A stretch of 64,000 nt of DNA from Siphlonurus alternatus (GCA_949825025.1 OX463785.1:18167971-18231970), one strand, 5' to 3'. Positions 49,481-60,971 are shown, counted from the first letter of the stretch. Notes: generated from the sequence alone by a model not told the origin. Translations and numbers: made by a program.

Positions 49481-52400
49481 TGTCGTCTTTATACTTTGAC
49501 AATTTTTATTTGGTCCTTCATATTAACATGCAGAAAAATTTGAGATAAATATTGGAAGAAAAATTTATTCAAGTTAATAAAAAAAGTTAATTATATAAAT
49601 TATGATACTGCATAACAATCAATTAATCCTTATTATAAACATCAAGGACATAACACATAAATATGATATAACTTTTATTAATATCTCAACAATTACTGTA
49701 TGTCGTCATTACAACAATGAGTTCTCACGCGGCTACTTGAACGTGGACAATACTATTGTTGCTTTCTCTGTCCCGCGCCAACAATACTGACTCCCACGTC
49801 CCTGGGGGGGGGGGGGGGGTCTGACGTGTCGCCTCTTGGTGTTATCTGTCCGACCTGCTTCCACGATAACCGACTACTCAAAAATAACGCGAACGGTTTT
49901 ACAAATTTAGAACAAAATATTTAAAGAACTTTCTTTTTTAAGGAAAATAACGGGAGTTTTAATTATGTAAACAATTTTCATTTTTCATCCTTATTTAATT
50001 TTTATTTACATTTTTACATTTATTTCTGTTTAATGTTTAGTACGTTAATATATCCTAAAGCCATGCACATTAGAAGCCATACTGTAATTTTGAATGATTG
50101 TTCTGTTGAATGTTATTTAAACATTATTATTATTATGTTAAATATGTCTAAAATTAATTTTTTTTGTAGGAATATATTATATTAAATTATAAATCTTTGA
50201 AATTATGAATAAAATCTGCTACTGTTATAGTTTTAATGTTCAATATTTTTCAAATAATACCCATACTTCTGTTATCATTTTTTTTTATACATATATAATA
50301 TGTAAATAGTAAATATTATAGCGTCCATAAATAGAATTACTGTTGAGTTAAGCTAATAATGTGTGTTTAATTAATTACCTGATTAAAAAATGAGGGAGTA
50401 TTTTGTAAAGCCAACGATCGAAATAAAAATTTGAATTAAATGACGGGCGCAGTTGCTGGACAACAAAGTTTTAGCATGACTAAATTTGGGTATATTATTG
50501 ATTTACTGCAATGCAGTAAAATTAAATATTCTATAAAAATAACAATGCTCATGAAATTTACTAATATACTTCAAATTGAAAATTTTGTTAAAAATTAGAA
50601 ACTTTTTTTTCTCTGGTTTCATTTTTTTTTTTTTTTATTTTATAAATTATATTATATCAAAACTTTCATTGTATGATTATTTTGAAACGTAATTAAAATA
50701 ACTTTAAAATGAAGCTAACATTAGCAGAAAAATCTACATTGCATTGATGACCACCACAAATGTTTAATAATGAGAAGCTTCAACATTGACGACACAATTC
50801 TCTCAGCCAATGAAAATCTAGCGCGCGAACTGCGCGCGACGACATGTTCTATCAAGCTTCCTATCCTTTAACCCAGCGGTACCTGGTTTTTAATTTTTTC
50901 CGACGGTTCTTATGAAGGGCAAGATTAATAATTCATATATGAGCCACGGGAAAGATCACTTTACACGACATAAAAAATATTCGAGATTTTGTGCAGCATA
51001 GAATTTGAATGAAAAAATAAATAAGATTTTTCTCCTAACAAACCTTATGGAGCGATGTCAGAATGCGGCGCTGCGGCATTTTAAAGTTGAAGCTTGTCAT
51101 TGCATTAGTACATATTATCATGCTGCAGAGTAAAGAATAGTATAGTAAATAATAGGTATATAATGTGATGCGGCAACCATTTGTCATAATTATAAAATAA
51201 ATACTACTGATTGAATTGAAGGACTTTATCAATACGCAAGACTTTTCATAGTTGTTATACATCATATGTGCTTGGTGTGCGTGAATTTGATTTGTATATT
51301 ACAGTATTACAGAGAGAGATTATGAGAGAATGAACACAATATGTGAATGGACTTATAAAAATCTTTTTCATTTGCTCCATGGTCTTTTTTTTTTTCTTGT
51401 TAGTTGACTTGTATATTGTGATATATGTATATTTTGTGCCCATGAAAGAAATAATTAAATAAGATTAAAATCTTATTTTAGCTCTGATTTAGTTTATTTA
51501 TGTTAGTAAATAAAACATGACATTGTATATTTTATGTAAATATATAATGATTTTTGTTCATACTTGGTATTCTTCAGGGGGGTCTTCAAATAACACCAAT
51601 TAATTAACCGAAACTTAGCCTAAGATTGTCTTAATTTTAGGATTGTTGTAATTTGTGTTATTTGAAGGCCCCCCTGACATTTAATTTCTTAATTCCACTA
51701 GTGCATGGGAGGATATACTTTACATGTTAAACCTATATACTATATATAGCACATTAGTGATTTTATTATCCAATCATCAAAAATGACAACTTAAATTAGA
51801 TAATTTGCTGAACATTTTAAAAATTACTATTCTACTTTAATGTACGAAATAAATTTCATATAACATTATAATTAAAATTTTATATGATAAAATTACAAGA
51901 AATTGTATTACGTACTAAACCGTTCGTTAGTTATTAAAAATATAATTATAATTAACTTCGTTTACAATATAAAACAGTCTTCGAAAAAAATCTATATAAT
52001 GAACTATTACAATCAAAATCAATACAAGTGCACAATACTTCTTGCTGTAAGAAATAAAAATGATTGTTGTAATTAAAATAGAATTAATTGTAATTAAGCA
52101 GTTAGATAAAAAGTCAATAATTTAGAAAAGGGGTCCGGTCTTGAAATAGTTTAAGTTGCACCAGAATTCAGAGGTCCTGTTCATGATTTATGAAATTCAT
52201 CCTCTGCTGCATGGATTATTTTGTTTCACGTCATAAAAAAATATATATATAATATAAAAATAAAGACTCACGAGACATGAAATGGACAATTTGCATGACA
52301 TTTTTTTTATTACAGAAATGGATAGAGGGTACCAAATTATGCTACTCAGAATTTTTTCAGATTTTTTTGAGAGCGGGAACTATTGTTTAAAAATTATTGA

Positions 52401-55325
52401 AAATCAGTTTAACGCCTATCCTTTTCTTAATTAAGCACAGACTCCTCGTGACGTCATAAAATCGACTTTCAATAATTTTTTTAAAAATTGTTCCCGGTCT
52501 CTAAAAAATCTGAAAAAATTCAGAGTAGCATAACTTTGCACCCTCTATAATCCATTTTTCTGCAATAAAAAAATGTCATGCAAATTATCCATTCTACATT
52601 TTTAAAGAAAATTTTCACTCTCTTTAAAATTGAATGTTAAAATTTAAAAAGGTAATTATTTAAAACGTATCCAATAGTAAAAAAACAAAATATGAGAGAA
52701 AAACGTAAAATGCCTATACACGATACTGACAATATTGATAAGCATTCAAATCAACAAGAAGTTAATTCAATTCAATTCATTTATTCAATCAACTGGCTGT
52801 ACAGGTACAACATGGATTACGTAATTCCTATAAATAATAACATAAAAATTACATAACATAAAAACACATCAAAGTAACAATAATTCATAAAACAATATAA
52901 TAAACAATAATAAACAATATATGATATACTGTATGCAATGGGATACAACTCCCAATTCATAGGGAGTTCTAACTATTATATTTTGAATAAGGGGGGTTCT
53001 AAACCAATTTTAAATCAAATATTGAATAAATTTGATAAATTTTAAAAGGTAAATTTGTCATAAATAGAGAGCAAAGATTAATATGCTTTAACAATTATTT
53101 TATTGACCAATTTAACCAATAACAAATTAAATACTCTCTTAATCAGAGCACACAAGGAAATAGAAGATATTGAAGCTTTTATTATTGATATTTCACATCT
53201 TTTAATTCTAAACGTTGACTATTTTTTTATATATATTTTTGTAAATTAAGTTAATTTCATTATTTTATATAAAATAAATTAATTTAATTAAAAGAATATT
53301 TTTAATAACTATAAAACTTTTCATTTTTGTTATTTATCAACATGCTGTTGTGAATAAATAATTTTAGATACATAATTGTAATTAAACATTTGTTGTAAAA
53401 AGATCAATAATTTTATGCAAGCCGTAAAAGTAAATTGCGGAAATTGGGAATATTAAATATAAAAAAATAATCAAATCACATTACGTATTTACGTATAATT
53501 TTAATTTTATAATTTAGTGTATTACTTCCCTATTTCCTTCATAGCCGTTTCGTACAAAAACAATTCTAAAATCTACAAATTTGCATATTCCTCGTAAGAA
53601 CACGGGTGTGTACTGCAAACGTCACGAAACAACGGTACACTTGACAGATAATGTTATCGGTAAATATGAGCGACCACGTGTTATCAAGAAGTCACTTTCC
53701 CTGGCAGTTTCCGGTATTTACTTCCTCACTGATAGTGAGTGCATAATATTGCATTGTTGATCGCAACAGAGAAAAATGCATTAATATTGTAACGAGTGAT
53801 CGAGTCCATTAAAACAATGAAACTATTGATATTAATATAATGTAACACAACGTTATGTGGATGAGCTAGATATAATTGTTCTCAATTTTTTTCTTAAAGA
53901 ATGTAACCTATATTCTTACTTTTTTTTTTTAGAGATAACAATATATGGCAGTATTCTAACAAAACTATATTAATTCATATATACAATTGACACCATAAGA
54001 TATCCTATAAATGTAATATTTTTTTTTTTAATTTGAAAACATTTTTTGCTTGTATCTGCATGCGGTTGAAGTAGATTTCTTTTCAGGGGTATTTGGCTTT
54101 AACATTTAAGGGTACGTTGGATACCAAATTATCTGTATTAAGGTAGCCCAATTAACGCCCCACCCCCTCCGTACTTCCCATCTTTCTGTAACTCCACGCA
54201 AGGTTACATGATATTTTTGCCGCCGACCAACCGTGTAGTATTTTTTATTAATTGTCCATGAAATATTATTATCTTAATTAGGTTTACAAATAAACGGTAT
54301 TAACAAAGAGATGTTGGCTTCACACTTTAAGTGATGACAAATTCTAAAACAAAAAGTATCTTGTTATGACTATGATGGGTACAGGTTTTTACGTTATTGA
54401 AAATTGTTATGTCAATATATGCAGCGCTTAATATTTACTTCAAATAAACTTGTAAGGATATGTTAATTGTTGTAGGTTAAAGTCTGTTAAGTACAAAAAC
54501 CTATATGTTATTAGTCATTCAGAATACATGGTCGGGTTCACTAAGAGCCAGGAAGTTAGATTCAGTCACTTATTGATGTGACTAGTACCCAAATACAAGG
54601 TTTAGTTAATTGAAGCAACAAATACATATATTTTAGTTTCATTTTTTTAAAATAAATTATGCTTGATACCTTAATATCAAATACTATTAAAATTTAATTT
54701 TGTGTAACCACATTCTATCACATACTCTCCTCGTAAATAGTTAAAATTTATACACGTTTCATTTAACAGAATTAATACACATCAATCCGACTATTGGATT
54801 AGATTTTGCAACCTTATTTTCTCTCTGGCTACAATATTTTATAAATAAATAATAATTGTTAAATTTCAATTTATTGAAAGTAAAAAAATTGAAGTAAAAA
54901 CAAGTTTTAAAAATTTACAAAATAAAAAAATATTTTACTAAAATCTAAAAAATGTTATTCCTTATAAATACAGTATAAAAATTAAAAATTCTTACTGCAG
55001 CTAATTGCGTAACTTCATTGACATCTGTTTCATAATTCCATTGTGCCAACACATTACTTGTACATTGTTGAGTTCCTAAATCATCAATTTCTTGAAGTAA
55101 CGCAGGAATATCCACATTTCCAACACTTCCATAATTATTATTATTTTCATTATTATTAACTCCATCAATTTCTCTAAATTCATTCACTGGTTTTGTTCTT
55201 GATGGTTCATTATAAGTTCTTAAACGAGTATTACCACTATTTTCATATAAGGGTGGTAGATCTAATTGTGCACTACAACAATGTAAAATATATATCAACA
55301 ATACGATGTGCTTCATACTAGACAT
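37293..55325 (-). CDS. Ance: Angiotensin-converting enzyme-like peptidyl-dipeptidase (M2 zinc peptidase), membrane-anchored form
   Basis: Thirteen minus-strand exons, all GT/AG and in phase: 54996-55325, 48375-48533, 45763-45859, 45111-45254, 44424-44615, 43939-44036, 43120-43289, 41977-42101, 41281-41527, 40311-40409, 39597-39740, 37902-38068, 37293-37429 (702 aa). The product removes C-terminal dipeptides from extracellular peptides. A signal peptide ([16 protein letters not shown]) is followed by an acidic/Asn-rich spacer, then one M2 domain. Zinc ligands: HEMAH at 414-418 and Glu442 in GFHEAVGD, with the family spacing. Lys543, His545, Tyr552, Arg554 and Tyr555 ([14 protein letters not shown]) match substrate- and chloride-binding positions. 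Oddities: HEMGH is HEMAH, and the usual CHASAWDF is CQPSAWDF (Gln384). The C-terminus, YNSGPRV then about 18 hydrophobic residues and no cytoplasmic tail, resembles a GPI-attachment signal; most insect ACEs are secreted. The first ATG (55325) or that of MKHIV (55316) could initiate. Confidence 0.93.
37600..37905. repeat. Degenerate tandem repeats adjoining the ACE exon 12 splice donor
   Basis: The words TATCCTAGTATGACTAAGGG and following AACACACGTACC recur, decaying with distance, near 37640, 37680, 37770 and 37872. The unit nearest the exon contains the true exon-12 donor (GTACGT on the minus strand, 37901). Confidence 0.65.
38130..39590. other. ACE intron 11; no further gene seen
   Basis: AT-rich intron. 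A weak inverted repeat, ATTACGTCTTTTTTC..GAAGACGTAAT, lies at about 39140-39230. Open frames here (38201-38425, 39141-39359) lack coding character. Confidence 0.4.
41150..41234. repeat. 85-bp near-perfect hairpin in ACE intron 9
   Basis: Arms GTACGCCGCAGCGAAAGTGG and complement, continuing inward through CCTCAACAATGCA, around a 3-5 base loop. It is the shortest foldback in the window, of a size that could fold like a microRNA precursor, or it is a tiny MITE flanked by TA. Confidence 0.6.
42153..42472. repeat. Hairpin element, GCAGAAATGGATAGAGGG family (copy C)
   Basis: A 320-bp palindrome in the intron between ACE exons 7 and 8, with the family's arm words. Tips are GAGTACCGACCACAA on both sides, distinct from the other copies. 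The outermost shared bases are ATGGA / TCCAT. Confidence 0.85.
42914..43043. repeat. Hairpin MITE, AGGTCTGTTCG variant (copy 3)
   Basis: Tips AGGTCTGTTCGTAAACCATG and its complement, arms containing TTTCTACACCCAATC and GATTGGGTGCAGAAA as in copy 1 at 4231-4351. It lies in the ACE intron just upstream of position 43120. Confidence 0.8.
43735..43925. repeat. MITE, ACAGTCAAATTAATTT / CCGGAAGTAG family (copy 2)
   Basis: A 191-bp element: left TACAGTCAAATTAATTTAAT then CCCACCGGAAGTAG and CAAGTGAG; right CCTCTCACTTCCGGCGGGAA then TTAATTTAACTGTA. It lies in an ACE intron. Both arms carry an ETS-like CCGGAAGT core. Confidence 0.8.
44750..45125. repeat. Tandem repeats (56-bp unit) duplicating the ACE exon 4 splice donor
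   Basis: The anchor AATTTCTGTG occurs about six times between 44767 and 45085. The three units nearest the exon are almost identical and 56 bp apart, each ending in GTGTACTCACTGCTGARCTGGG. On the minus strand that carries the exon-4 donor CAGCA|GTGAGTAC. The real donor is at 45110; decoys lie near 45054 and 44998. Units farther into the intron are increasingly diverged. Confidence 0.8.
45561..45668. repeat. Small foldback element, GTCACCTCGGAAAAT family (copy 2)
   Basis: Left CGTCACCTCGGAAAATGG then AGCCTTATTAATCACCATG; right GTGAGTAACTAGGCTG then AAATTTTCCAAGTTGAC. The arms are imperfectly inverted. Same family as 31310-31422. Confidence 0.55.
45900..46091. repeat. MITE, ACAGTCAAATTAATTT / CCGGAAGTAG family (copy 3)
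   Basis: Left ACACTCAAATTAATTTGATG then AACCGGAAGTACGAGG; right CTCACTTTCGGCTACTTCCGG then CTTGACTATACAG. It lies in the ACE intron between exons 2 and 3, close to the exon 3 acceptor. Confidence 0.75.
46402..46801. repeat. TTAA-flanked foldback element (GGGTAAG tips), copy 2
   Basis: Exactly 400 bp between TTAA at 46398-46401 and TTAA at 46802-46805. Tips GGGTAAGATAACACGAACAA and complement, followed by the internal palindrome CAATCGATTG in each arm. A 39-base poly(A) run interrupts the right arm. It shares its first 12 tip bases with 16674-17020 but has a different interior. Confidence 0.85.
46685..46723. repeat. Poly(A) tract, 39 bases
   Basis: An uninterrupted A run inside the right arm of the element at 46402-46801, where the left arm has a run of about ten T. 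Confidence 0.95.
46810..48200. other. ACE intron 2; no gene seen
   Basis: AT-rich intronic DNA without recognisable repeats or coding sequence; short open frames here are compositional. Confidence 0.5.
48600..48676. repeat. Decayed duplicate of ACE exon 2 and its upstream flank
   Basis: AGTTTGTTGATGATCTC then GCGAGTACTC repeats exon-2 sequence (AGTTTGTTGATGACCTC..GCGAGTACTC) with an internal deletion. It is followed by ACCTTTGACCCTAGAATTTTG, which repeats ACCTGTGACACTAGAACTTTG next to the real exon. It is thus a tandem unit of about 95-135 bp that has lost its coding integrity. Confidence 0.6.
48712..49260 (-). mobile_element. Probable 5'-truncated non-LTR retrotransposon
   Basis: On the minus strand the 3' tail reads TATTTGTGCAGCCAGTAATT then AATAAATTGAATTAAAT, shared with 52752-52810. 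Upstream of it is a GC-rich body with a 108-codon open frame (48926-49252: [24 protein letters not shown]) that I cannot assign to a domain. Composition unlike the surrounding intron and the shared tail favour an inserted LINE fragment in ACE intron 1. Confidence 0.4.
49427..49476. repeat. (AT)n microsatellite, about 25 units
   Basis: An uninterrupted AT run in ACE intron 1. Confidence 0.95.
49804..49819 (+). repeat. Poly(G) tract, 16 bases
   Basis: Sixteen consecutive G in an AT-rich intron, in a small GC-richer patch (49780-49870). It could form a G-quadruplex and is length-unstable. Confidence 0.9.
49880..52270. other. ACE intron 1, middle part; no gene seen
   Basis: AT-rich intron. A small CG-richer spot at 50805-50850 has CCAAT and GCGCGC words. 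One short hairpin element (51574-51677) is listed separately. Open frames at 51035-51443 (minus) lack coding features. Confidence 0.4.
51574..51677. repeat. 104-bp inverted-repeat element
   Basis: TCAGGGGGGTCTTCAAATAAC and GTTATTTGAAGGCCCCCCTGA form 21-22 bp terminal inverted repeats around a roughly 60-bp AT-rich interior in ACE intron 1. Confidence 0.75.
52282..52592. repeat. Hairpin element, GCAGAAATGGATAGAGGG family (copy D)
   Basis: A 311-bp palindrome with the family's interior (CAGAAATGGATAGAGGGT, GAATTTTTTCAGATTTT, GTGACGTCAT). Its tips, GACAATTTGCATGACA and GATAATTTGCATGACA, differ completely from those of copies A-C. It lies in ACE intron 1. Confidence 0.85.
52752..52810 (-). mobile_element. 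3' tail of a non-LTR retrotransposon family (copy 3)
   Basis: On the minus strand it reads CATGTTGTACCTGTACAGCC, AGTTGATTGAATAAATG, then (AATTG)n. The pentamer tail after an AATAAA-like word is typical of LINE 3' ends. Any upstream body is not separable from the AT-rich flank. Confidence 0.4.
53100..54940. other. ACE intron 1, distal part; no gene seen
   Basis: AT-rich intronic DNA. A slightly GC-richer patch at 53590-53740 contains an E-box (CACGTG) and GATA-like words and might be regulatory; nothing stronger is visible. Confidence 0.35.
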
Positions 55326-55384
55326 CGTGAACAACTGACTGATAATAACTTTAACTCAAGACAGTAAAAAAAAAGACCTGGAAA

Positions 55385-55427
55385 ATATAATGACATACTT
55401 CGCATGCATGGTCTTTTTTTATCCCCA
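55385..55427 (-). promoter_or_regulatory. Candidate ACE core promoter
   Basis: GGGGATAAAAAAAGACC on the minus strand (55410-55426) is TATA-like, about 90-100 bases upstream of the first ACE ATG. A start near 55390 would leave a leader of about 65 bases with no intron needed. The motif is weak, so this is tentative. Confidence 0.35.
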
Positions 55428-55429
55428 CT

Positions 55430-58400
55430 ACTTTTAAAAATTTTAAGGTAGCACGCGCAACAATAAGCTTATAAACACTAAAGTGTAAGAATTAATTACC
55501 TACTTGTTTTTTTGTACTTGAAGGCCGTAAATTATTACATACTTTATGATATAACTTTGTTGAATAGTTTTTTCCTCTAGGTTATGTGACATTTTTCATT
55601 ATAGTTATTAATTTATTTTATTATTAAAATTATTATGAACATTACAAGATTTTGTTTCTATAAAGGGAGTTGCGGTGAACTGAAATTAACTCATAAATAA
55701 AAATGCTTCATTTGCAATTTAAATACTTTTAACTGTCAAAAAAAAAAAAAAAAAGTACTTTTTATTGTCAAAATTAATACATAATTTTTAAAACTAAATA
55801 TTCAAATAAATTAAAAATTAATATAATATGCATTAATCAATTATTTTTTTTAAATTTTAATGAAATATTTAAATTGATATTAGCCAATAAAGTTTTTTTG
55901 CTTTGTTTTTTAGTTAAAGCAAGTAAAGTAAAACTTATTTAATTTTAAAATTAGATTTATATTTCTACTTACTCATATGGAATGAATCGTTATACGAATA
56001 TATCCTGAGAGTGTAGAAAAACTGAATACGTTCACCATACTTATAATATGTTGCTTCTAATTGAAAACAAGTAAAACTTATATCAAGAATAATATATTTA
56101 AATCTACCTTTAATGTGTACATTTATATTAATTTTTTTATTGAATCCAATACAGTATTTCCATAATTTGTGTTGTCATTAACATTAAATAGATAAAATAT
56201 AGTTTATGAAGTTAACCATTTTATTACATTGAAATTGATTATCAGCTGACAATAATATATTCGGAAGCAAATAATATATAACGCTCCAATTAACAAATCT
56301 GAGGTTATTAATAAGATGAAATTTAATTTTTAAAACTTTGTATACGCAGTCTTGAACACACAATATAAATCTCGATCCGTACAATTTTCAAAAATCTTAT
56401 AGCTCTTGACAAAATTTTGTATTTGTTAAAGTATGCTCTAAGCTTAAATTGAAACAAAGACTGAAAATTTCTGCCCTTGTACAGACTGACACCATAAATC
56501 ATTCACAGAAAAAAAATTATAGTTGAAAATATGATTGAGCTAGTCAACGTTTTTTTTTAAAACTAGTATGTCACCATGAAAATGTTACAACTTGATGAGA
56601 AAAATGACGCTAACAAGTGAAACACTTACAACATAAACAAACCCATTCTTCTCTCACCCAAGTTCTCACGTTTTGCTTTCCCTTAAGTGTAAAGCGTAAG
56701 CAGCCAAGAAACGGCCTCGAAATTCGGTCAAATAGTGCTAGGTAATCCGGGTTATCATGCAATACTTCTTTATGTATTCATAACTTTGTATGAAATTTGA
56801 GGTATTTACACAATAATATAGAAGGAAAAAATGACTCTTTCCTTATGATGACAGTGAGCATTGAATTTAAAGGACATTTATTTTAACGTAAACTGTAAGA
56901 ATTTTGTAAACATTATTAAATTATTTTATTTTTCATATTTCAAAAATATTTTTGTATTTGTTATTGTATATTTTAAATTAAGTGCATATTTTTAAAAGGC
57001 GAAAAAATAATGTTTTAATTTATCTTAATTTGTTATTTATCATTTTATCATTTTTTAAATATTTTTAATTTCAATAAAAAAATAATTTCCATGCAATGGA
57101 TACTGAATTTATAGAGAATCAAAAATTTTGTTCATTCATTTTAGCAAAGTGACAATTACCTCAACATAATCATATAAAGATTATAAAGTATCTATTTTAT
57201 TCGTAATTATATTACATTAATAAATTTCATACCAATTATTATTTATAAATACTTTCGAACCACATATCGAAATATTTTATTAATACAAATAGAAATTTCT
57301 ACAATCTCACTAAATGAATCTTGATATAATAGATTTAGAAATATAATGAACGTATGTAATCATGTATAATGTATATAAATCATAGACGAAGTCGATCCAC
57401 CATAGTATATGTATGTAATAGCTTGTATGAAATATTAATTAGAAATTCAAACCAAAGTCTAGAATAATAATTGTGGCTTAATGAAGAATGCAGTTATAGA
57501 AACAAAATTGTCATCTCCATCTGACATTTAAAGATATAAGATTCTATCTTGCTTACGATTTTATAAGCTTTTAAGTAATCAATGAGCAAGCATATTGCGT
57601 GCTGGGAAATTTCGGCCCTTTGTTTTCAGCTGTGAAATTTCATTAATTTATTCATACGTTTTAAAACAAGGAAGTAAACATTTCAGATCTGGAGATAAGT
57701 AAAGAAACTATCTTCATTTATAAAAAAATATTAATGAAATTAAAGCTTTATTACGGACGTTGCGTTTAAATCTTAAAATATTGTCATCGTATATATTAAA
57801 ATTAAAATTATTAAATATTCAGCAACAGTTACAGAACCAATGCACCAAAATAATGAAGTTGACATGCATTAAAAATAATAGAAATAATTATATCATAATT
57901 TAAAAACAACAAAAATATGATAATATAAAGTTTTTTCTATATCTTGCTATGGAGAGGATTTTGGCGATAACAACTCCCTGACTTTCTCATGAAGATTTTT
58001 TAAGCCTACAACCACAGAGGGTTCTCCATTGGAGTGGAATCTCAATATAACTACAACGTTAAAAAAGTTTTATAAACCAAACGTTACATCTATAATAAAG
58101 GTTATACATGTCCTTTCCCCGGCCTATATACATGCAGTTTTAAAATTTATCATTCCTAATATAATAGTTGAAATTATGTTTTAAATCTGCAAAGATTAAA
58201 TTTGCTGTATATGGAATAAATATTATAAGAAGTTCAACGATAAATAAAACCATAAGTAATGTTGCATGTCAATTATTAACTGAATTAACTTTAAATAACA
58301 GTAAATTAAAGGCTTTAGAATATATGTCATACTGTCATCATAATATGCATGAGAATTAACAATTAAGTAAATATTAAATAAGATTTTAATTGCAATAACT

Positions 58401-58690
58401 ATAGATGTATTATTTTTCTTACTTCGCTTAAATTCATTCTCATAATGTTTTATTGCTTCATTAACAAAATATAATTAGGTAATGAGTGTGTATTATATAT
58501 TGTTCTGAACTTCATAATTTTCACGATGCGATGTTAATAATGTAATTACTATCATAAATCATAATATGCAGTTATCATTTTTAAATGACGAAATTACTTT
58601 ATTGCAGTTTTGTGAACTACATTTTATACTAATTATATTCATGTGTCAACTTTATGATTTCACATCGTAATTTATAATTATAATTCTGTC
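55430..58690. other. Gene desert upstream of the ACE gene
   Basis: AT-rich DNA with homopolymer runs. Frames at 56184-56384 and 58168-58359 are open by composition only. No repeat family recognised. Confidence 0.45.
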
Positions 58691-58703
58691 TAAAAATAAA
58701 TAT

Positions 58704-59015
58704 TATACGGTCAAATTTATTTTAAAGTTCTGGCGGAAGTAGCCGAAAGTGAGAGGTTACTTCCTGTTTTTGTTTGAAACTTGAAATTAAAAAAAAAAAA
58801 AAAAAAAAAAAATCATATGCGAATAAAAAATAAATAATTTTCATATCTAATGGGTGTAATTTTTCAACTAATAGGAATGACATAAGAAGTTACCTTGTAT
58901 TTTCTTTGTCTTTAGTGTAACAAGATTTGACATGTTGTGAAGACTTCATTGTAATAATTATAAATACAGTCAAATCAACTTAATTTTCTCGTCGGAAGTA
59001 CCTTTAACTCACCAT
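58704..59015. repeat. Two partial ends of the CCGGAAGTAG MITE family
   Basis: At 58704, TATACGGTCAAATTTATTTT leads to TGGCGGAAGTAGCCGAAAGTGAG; at 58965, ATACAGTCAAATCAACTTAA leads to GTCGGAAGTACC. Both are in the same orientation as the left end of 43735-43925, so they are two solo ends or broken copies rather than one element. A poly(A) run of about 24 (58788-58811) follows the first. Confidence 0.5.
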
Positions 59016-59229
59016 CTACACATTGAATTTTTCTTATTATATTACGTATTTTTACCTAAAATACAACTTTTTTTCTTCGCTCAAAGTGCGCATGAAAAAT
59101 AAAAACATTTCAAACATTTCATACACAATAAGAGGGCAAAATACAAAAAAAAAAAAAAAAAAAAAATCACAGTAGGACGAAAAAAGATGAGAAGAGATTA
59201 AAATATGTAAATTATTTCAAATCGGGATG

Positions 59230-59530
59230 CTTCTAGTCGGCATAACTCCATTGATAGCGTGACAAGCGCACGACCAAATGAACCATGCACTAACGCCATC
59301 CTCGGGGTAAGTGTGAACTACAGTTTGCTATATGTATGGCACACATAGTCGCCGTATTGTTCGCTCTGTGATAGCGATGCTCGGAGTCGTTCATCGCTAA
59401 AACAATCCTCTCTAAATCCACCAATCAAGTGCGAGTCCGCCAATACAAACAATCGATAATTATGCCAGAGGACAACTACGCCGTCCAATAACAACTCACT
59501 ATTTATGTCATGTGATTTAATTGACACGCC
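59230..59530. promoter_or_regulatory. GC-richer patch with three CCAAT boxes
   Basis: The patch contains CCAATCAAG, CCAATACA and CCAATAAC (plus strand, 59420-59500) and a donor-like CGGG|GTAAGTG at about 59306 on the plus strand. It could be a promoter with a non-coding first exon, orientation unresolved. The minus-strand frame 59318-59527 has no recognisable domain. Confidence 0.3.
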
Positions 59531-59759
59531 CCTTTTTTATTCAAATTTCAATTGAGATATTTGTATAAATGCAGATGTATATTGTTTCATATTATTGTTG
59601 CGTTTTACGATTATTATCAATGCAAACAAAGGTGTTCTGTAGTATTATATTATTATATGTTAATTTACTTTATTTATTTTCGTTTAATTCAATTTCTTTG
59701 CATTAAAATATTCATTTATTGTTACTAATTGTATTTTTGAAAAAAAAAAAAAAAAACGC

Positions 59760-60935
59760 TTCTCCCAATTGGCACTGCACTCCTGATTCATTCACAAAAG
59801 CTGTAGCGCCTGTCTTGACTGAGGTTTCCACGTTTTCCGTATTCACATGCAGGTACATGCTGAGATCTCCGTGAATACAACGTGAAGTGACTACATAACA
59901 CAATATCGGAATATTCGTAGTAGTAGACGTACCCAATTGTTAATTGTTGTATAAAATATGTGTAACAATAATACTAACACATTCATAATTTCATAAAAAA
60001 AAAATTGTTTTAGAAAAATGTAATTCGCGGATGAATTTGATCGTTTTATCAAATAATTGCAAAAGTGTAAATAGAGAGTAATATAACAATTTATTTAATT
60101 TGTATATAAAACGATGAAATTTAAATAATATATTCTAATTAAAGAAATTTAAGATATTTTTTTTAATGAATCGTATAAAAAATGATTTAAATTATTATTA
60201 TTAAATAATTTAAATTATAGTTAAATTTTATTAGTAACTTAGTGATATACAAAATTAATAATGAAAGGATGTCGAAACACTTTTTTTTTTTTAACCTAAG
60301 GCTTCCTATCTAATATAATGCACTTGATATTTCCTGGAAATTGACATTATAAATGTTATCCACATAAGTGTGGGAAAGAAAATTAACATTAGTTTATACC
60401 TTAACTCTAAACAATGAATACATCGTTAATCGATTCTTGTATTCAATTAATATTAAAAATAACATAAAACATACTACTCATAGAGTGGACTAAAGTATAA
60501 TAGTACTTGTAGGGGGTTACATGTATCATATTGTCGTTGAATACTTTTTGCAAGTAAATCTGTTACAATAGTTTTGGCTTCTTACTTTTTCCCCTTCTTT
60601 AATAGTTAACCCCTGCTATAAGTATTGACAGTAGTGTCTCAAATTACTTGGTATTAACAATCAGGGCCTTGAGAGTGCAGTTTACACCGAAATATGTTGA
60701 CTTTCATGGCCTCGCTTATTTCACCTTTAAGATCAGGTTATAACCTTTATATATAATTGTATTATTATGTTGTATATATACGCAACACCCAGCATATGTT
60801 TCTATACTATTCTTTATACTGTAATATAATATATAATACTATACATTATCACAATATATTTACATGGAGGTGGTTTGATTAAATAAATAACCTGGTCTTT
60901 TTAAAAAAATTCTTATCTTGACTTTAGAGGAAGAT

Positions 60936-60971
<36 letters not shown>

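Noticed and set aside
59318..59527. 69-codon minus-strand frame in a GC-richer patch
   Set aside because: No recognisable domain, start context or splice partner; the patch is better explained as regulatory sequence with CCAAT boxes.
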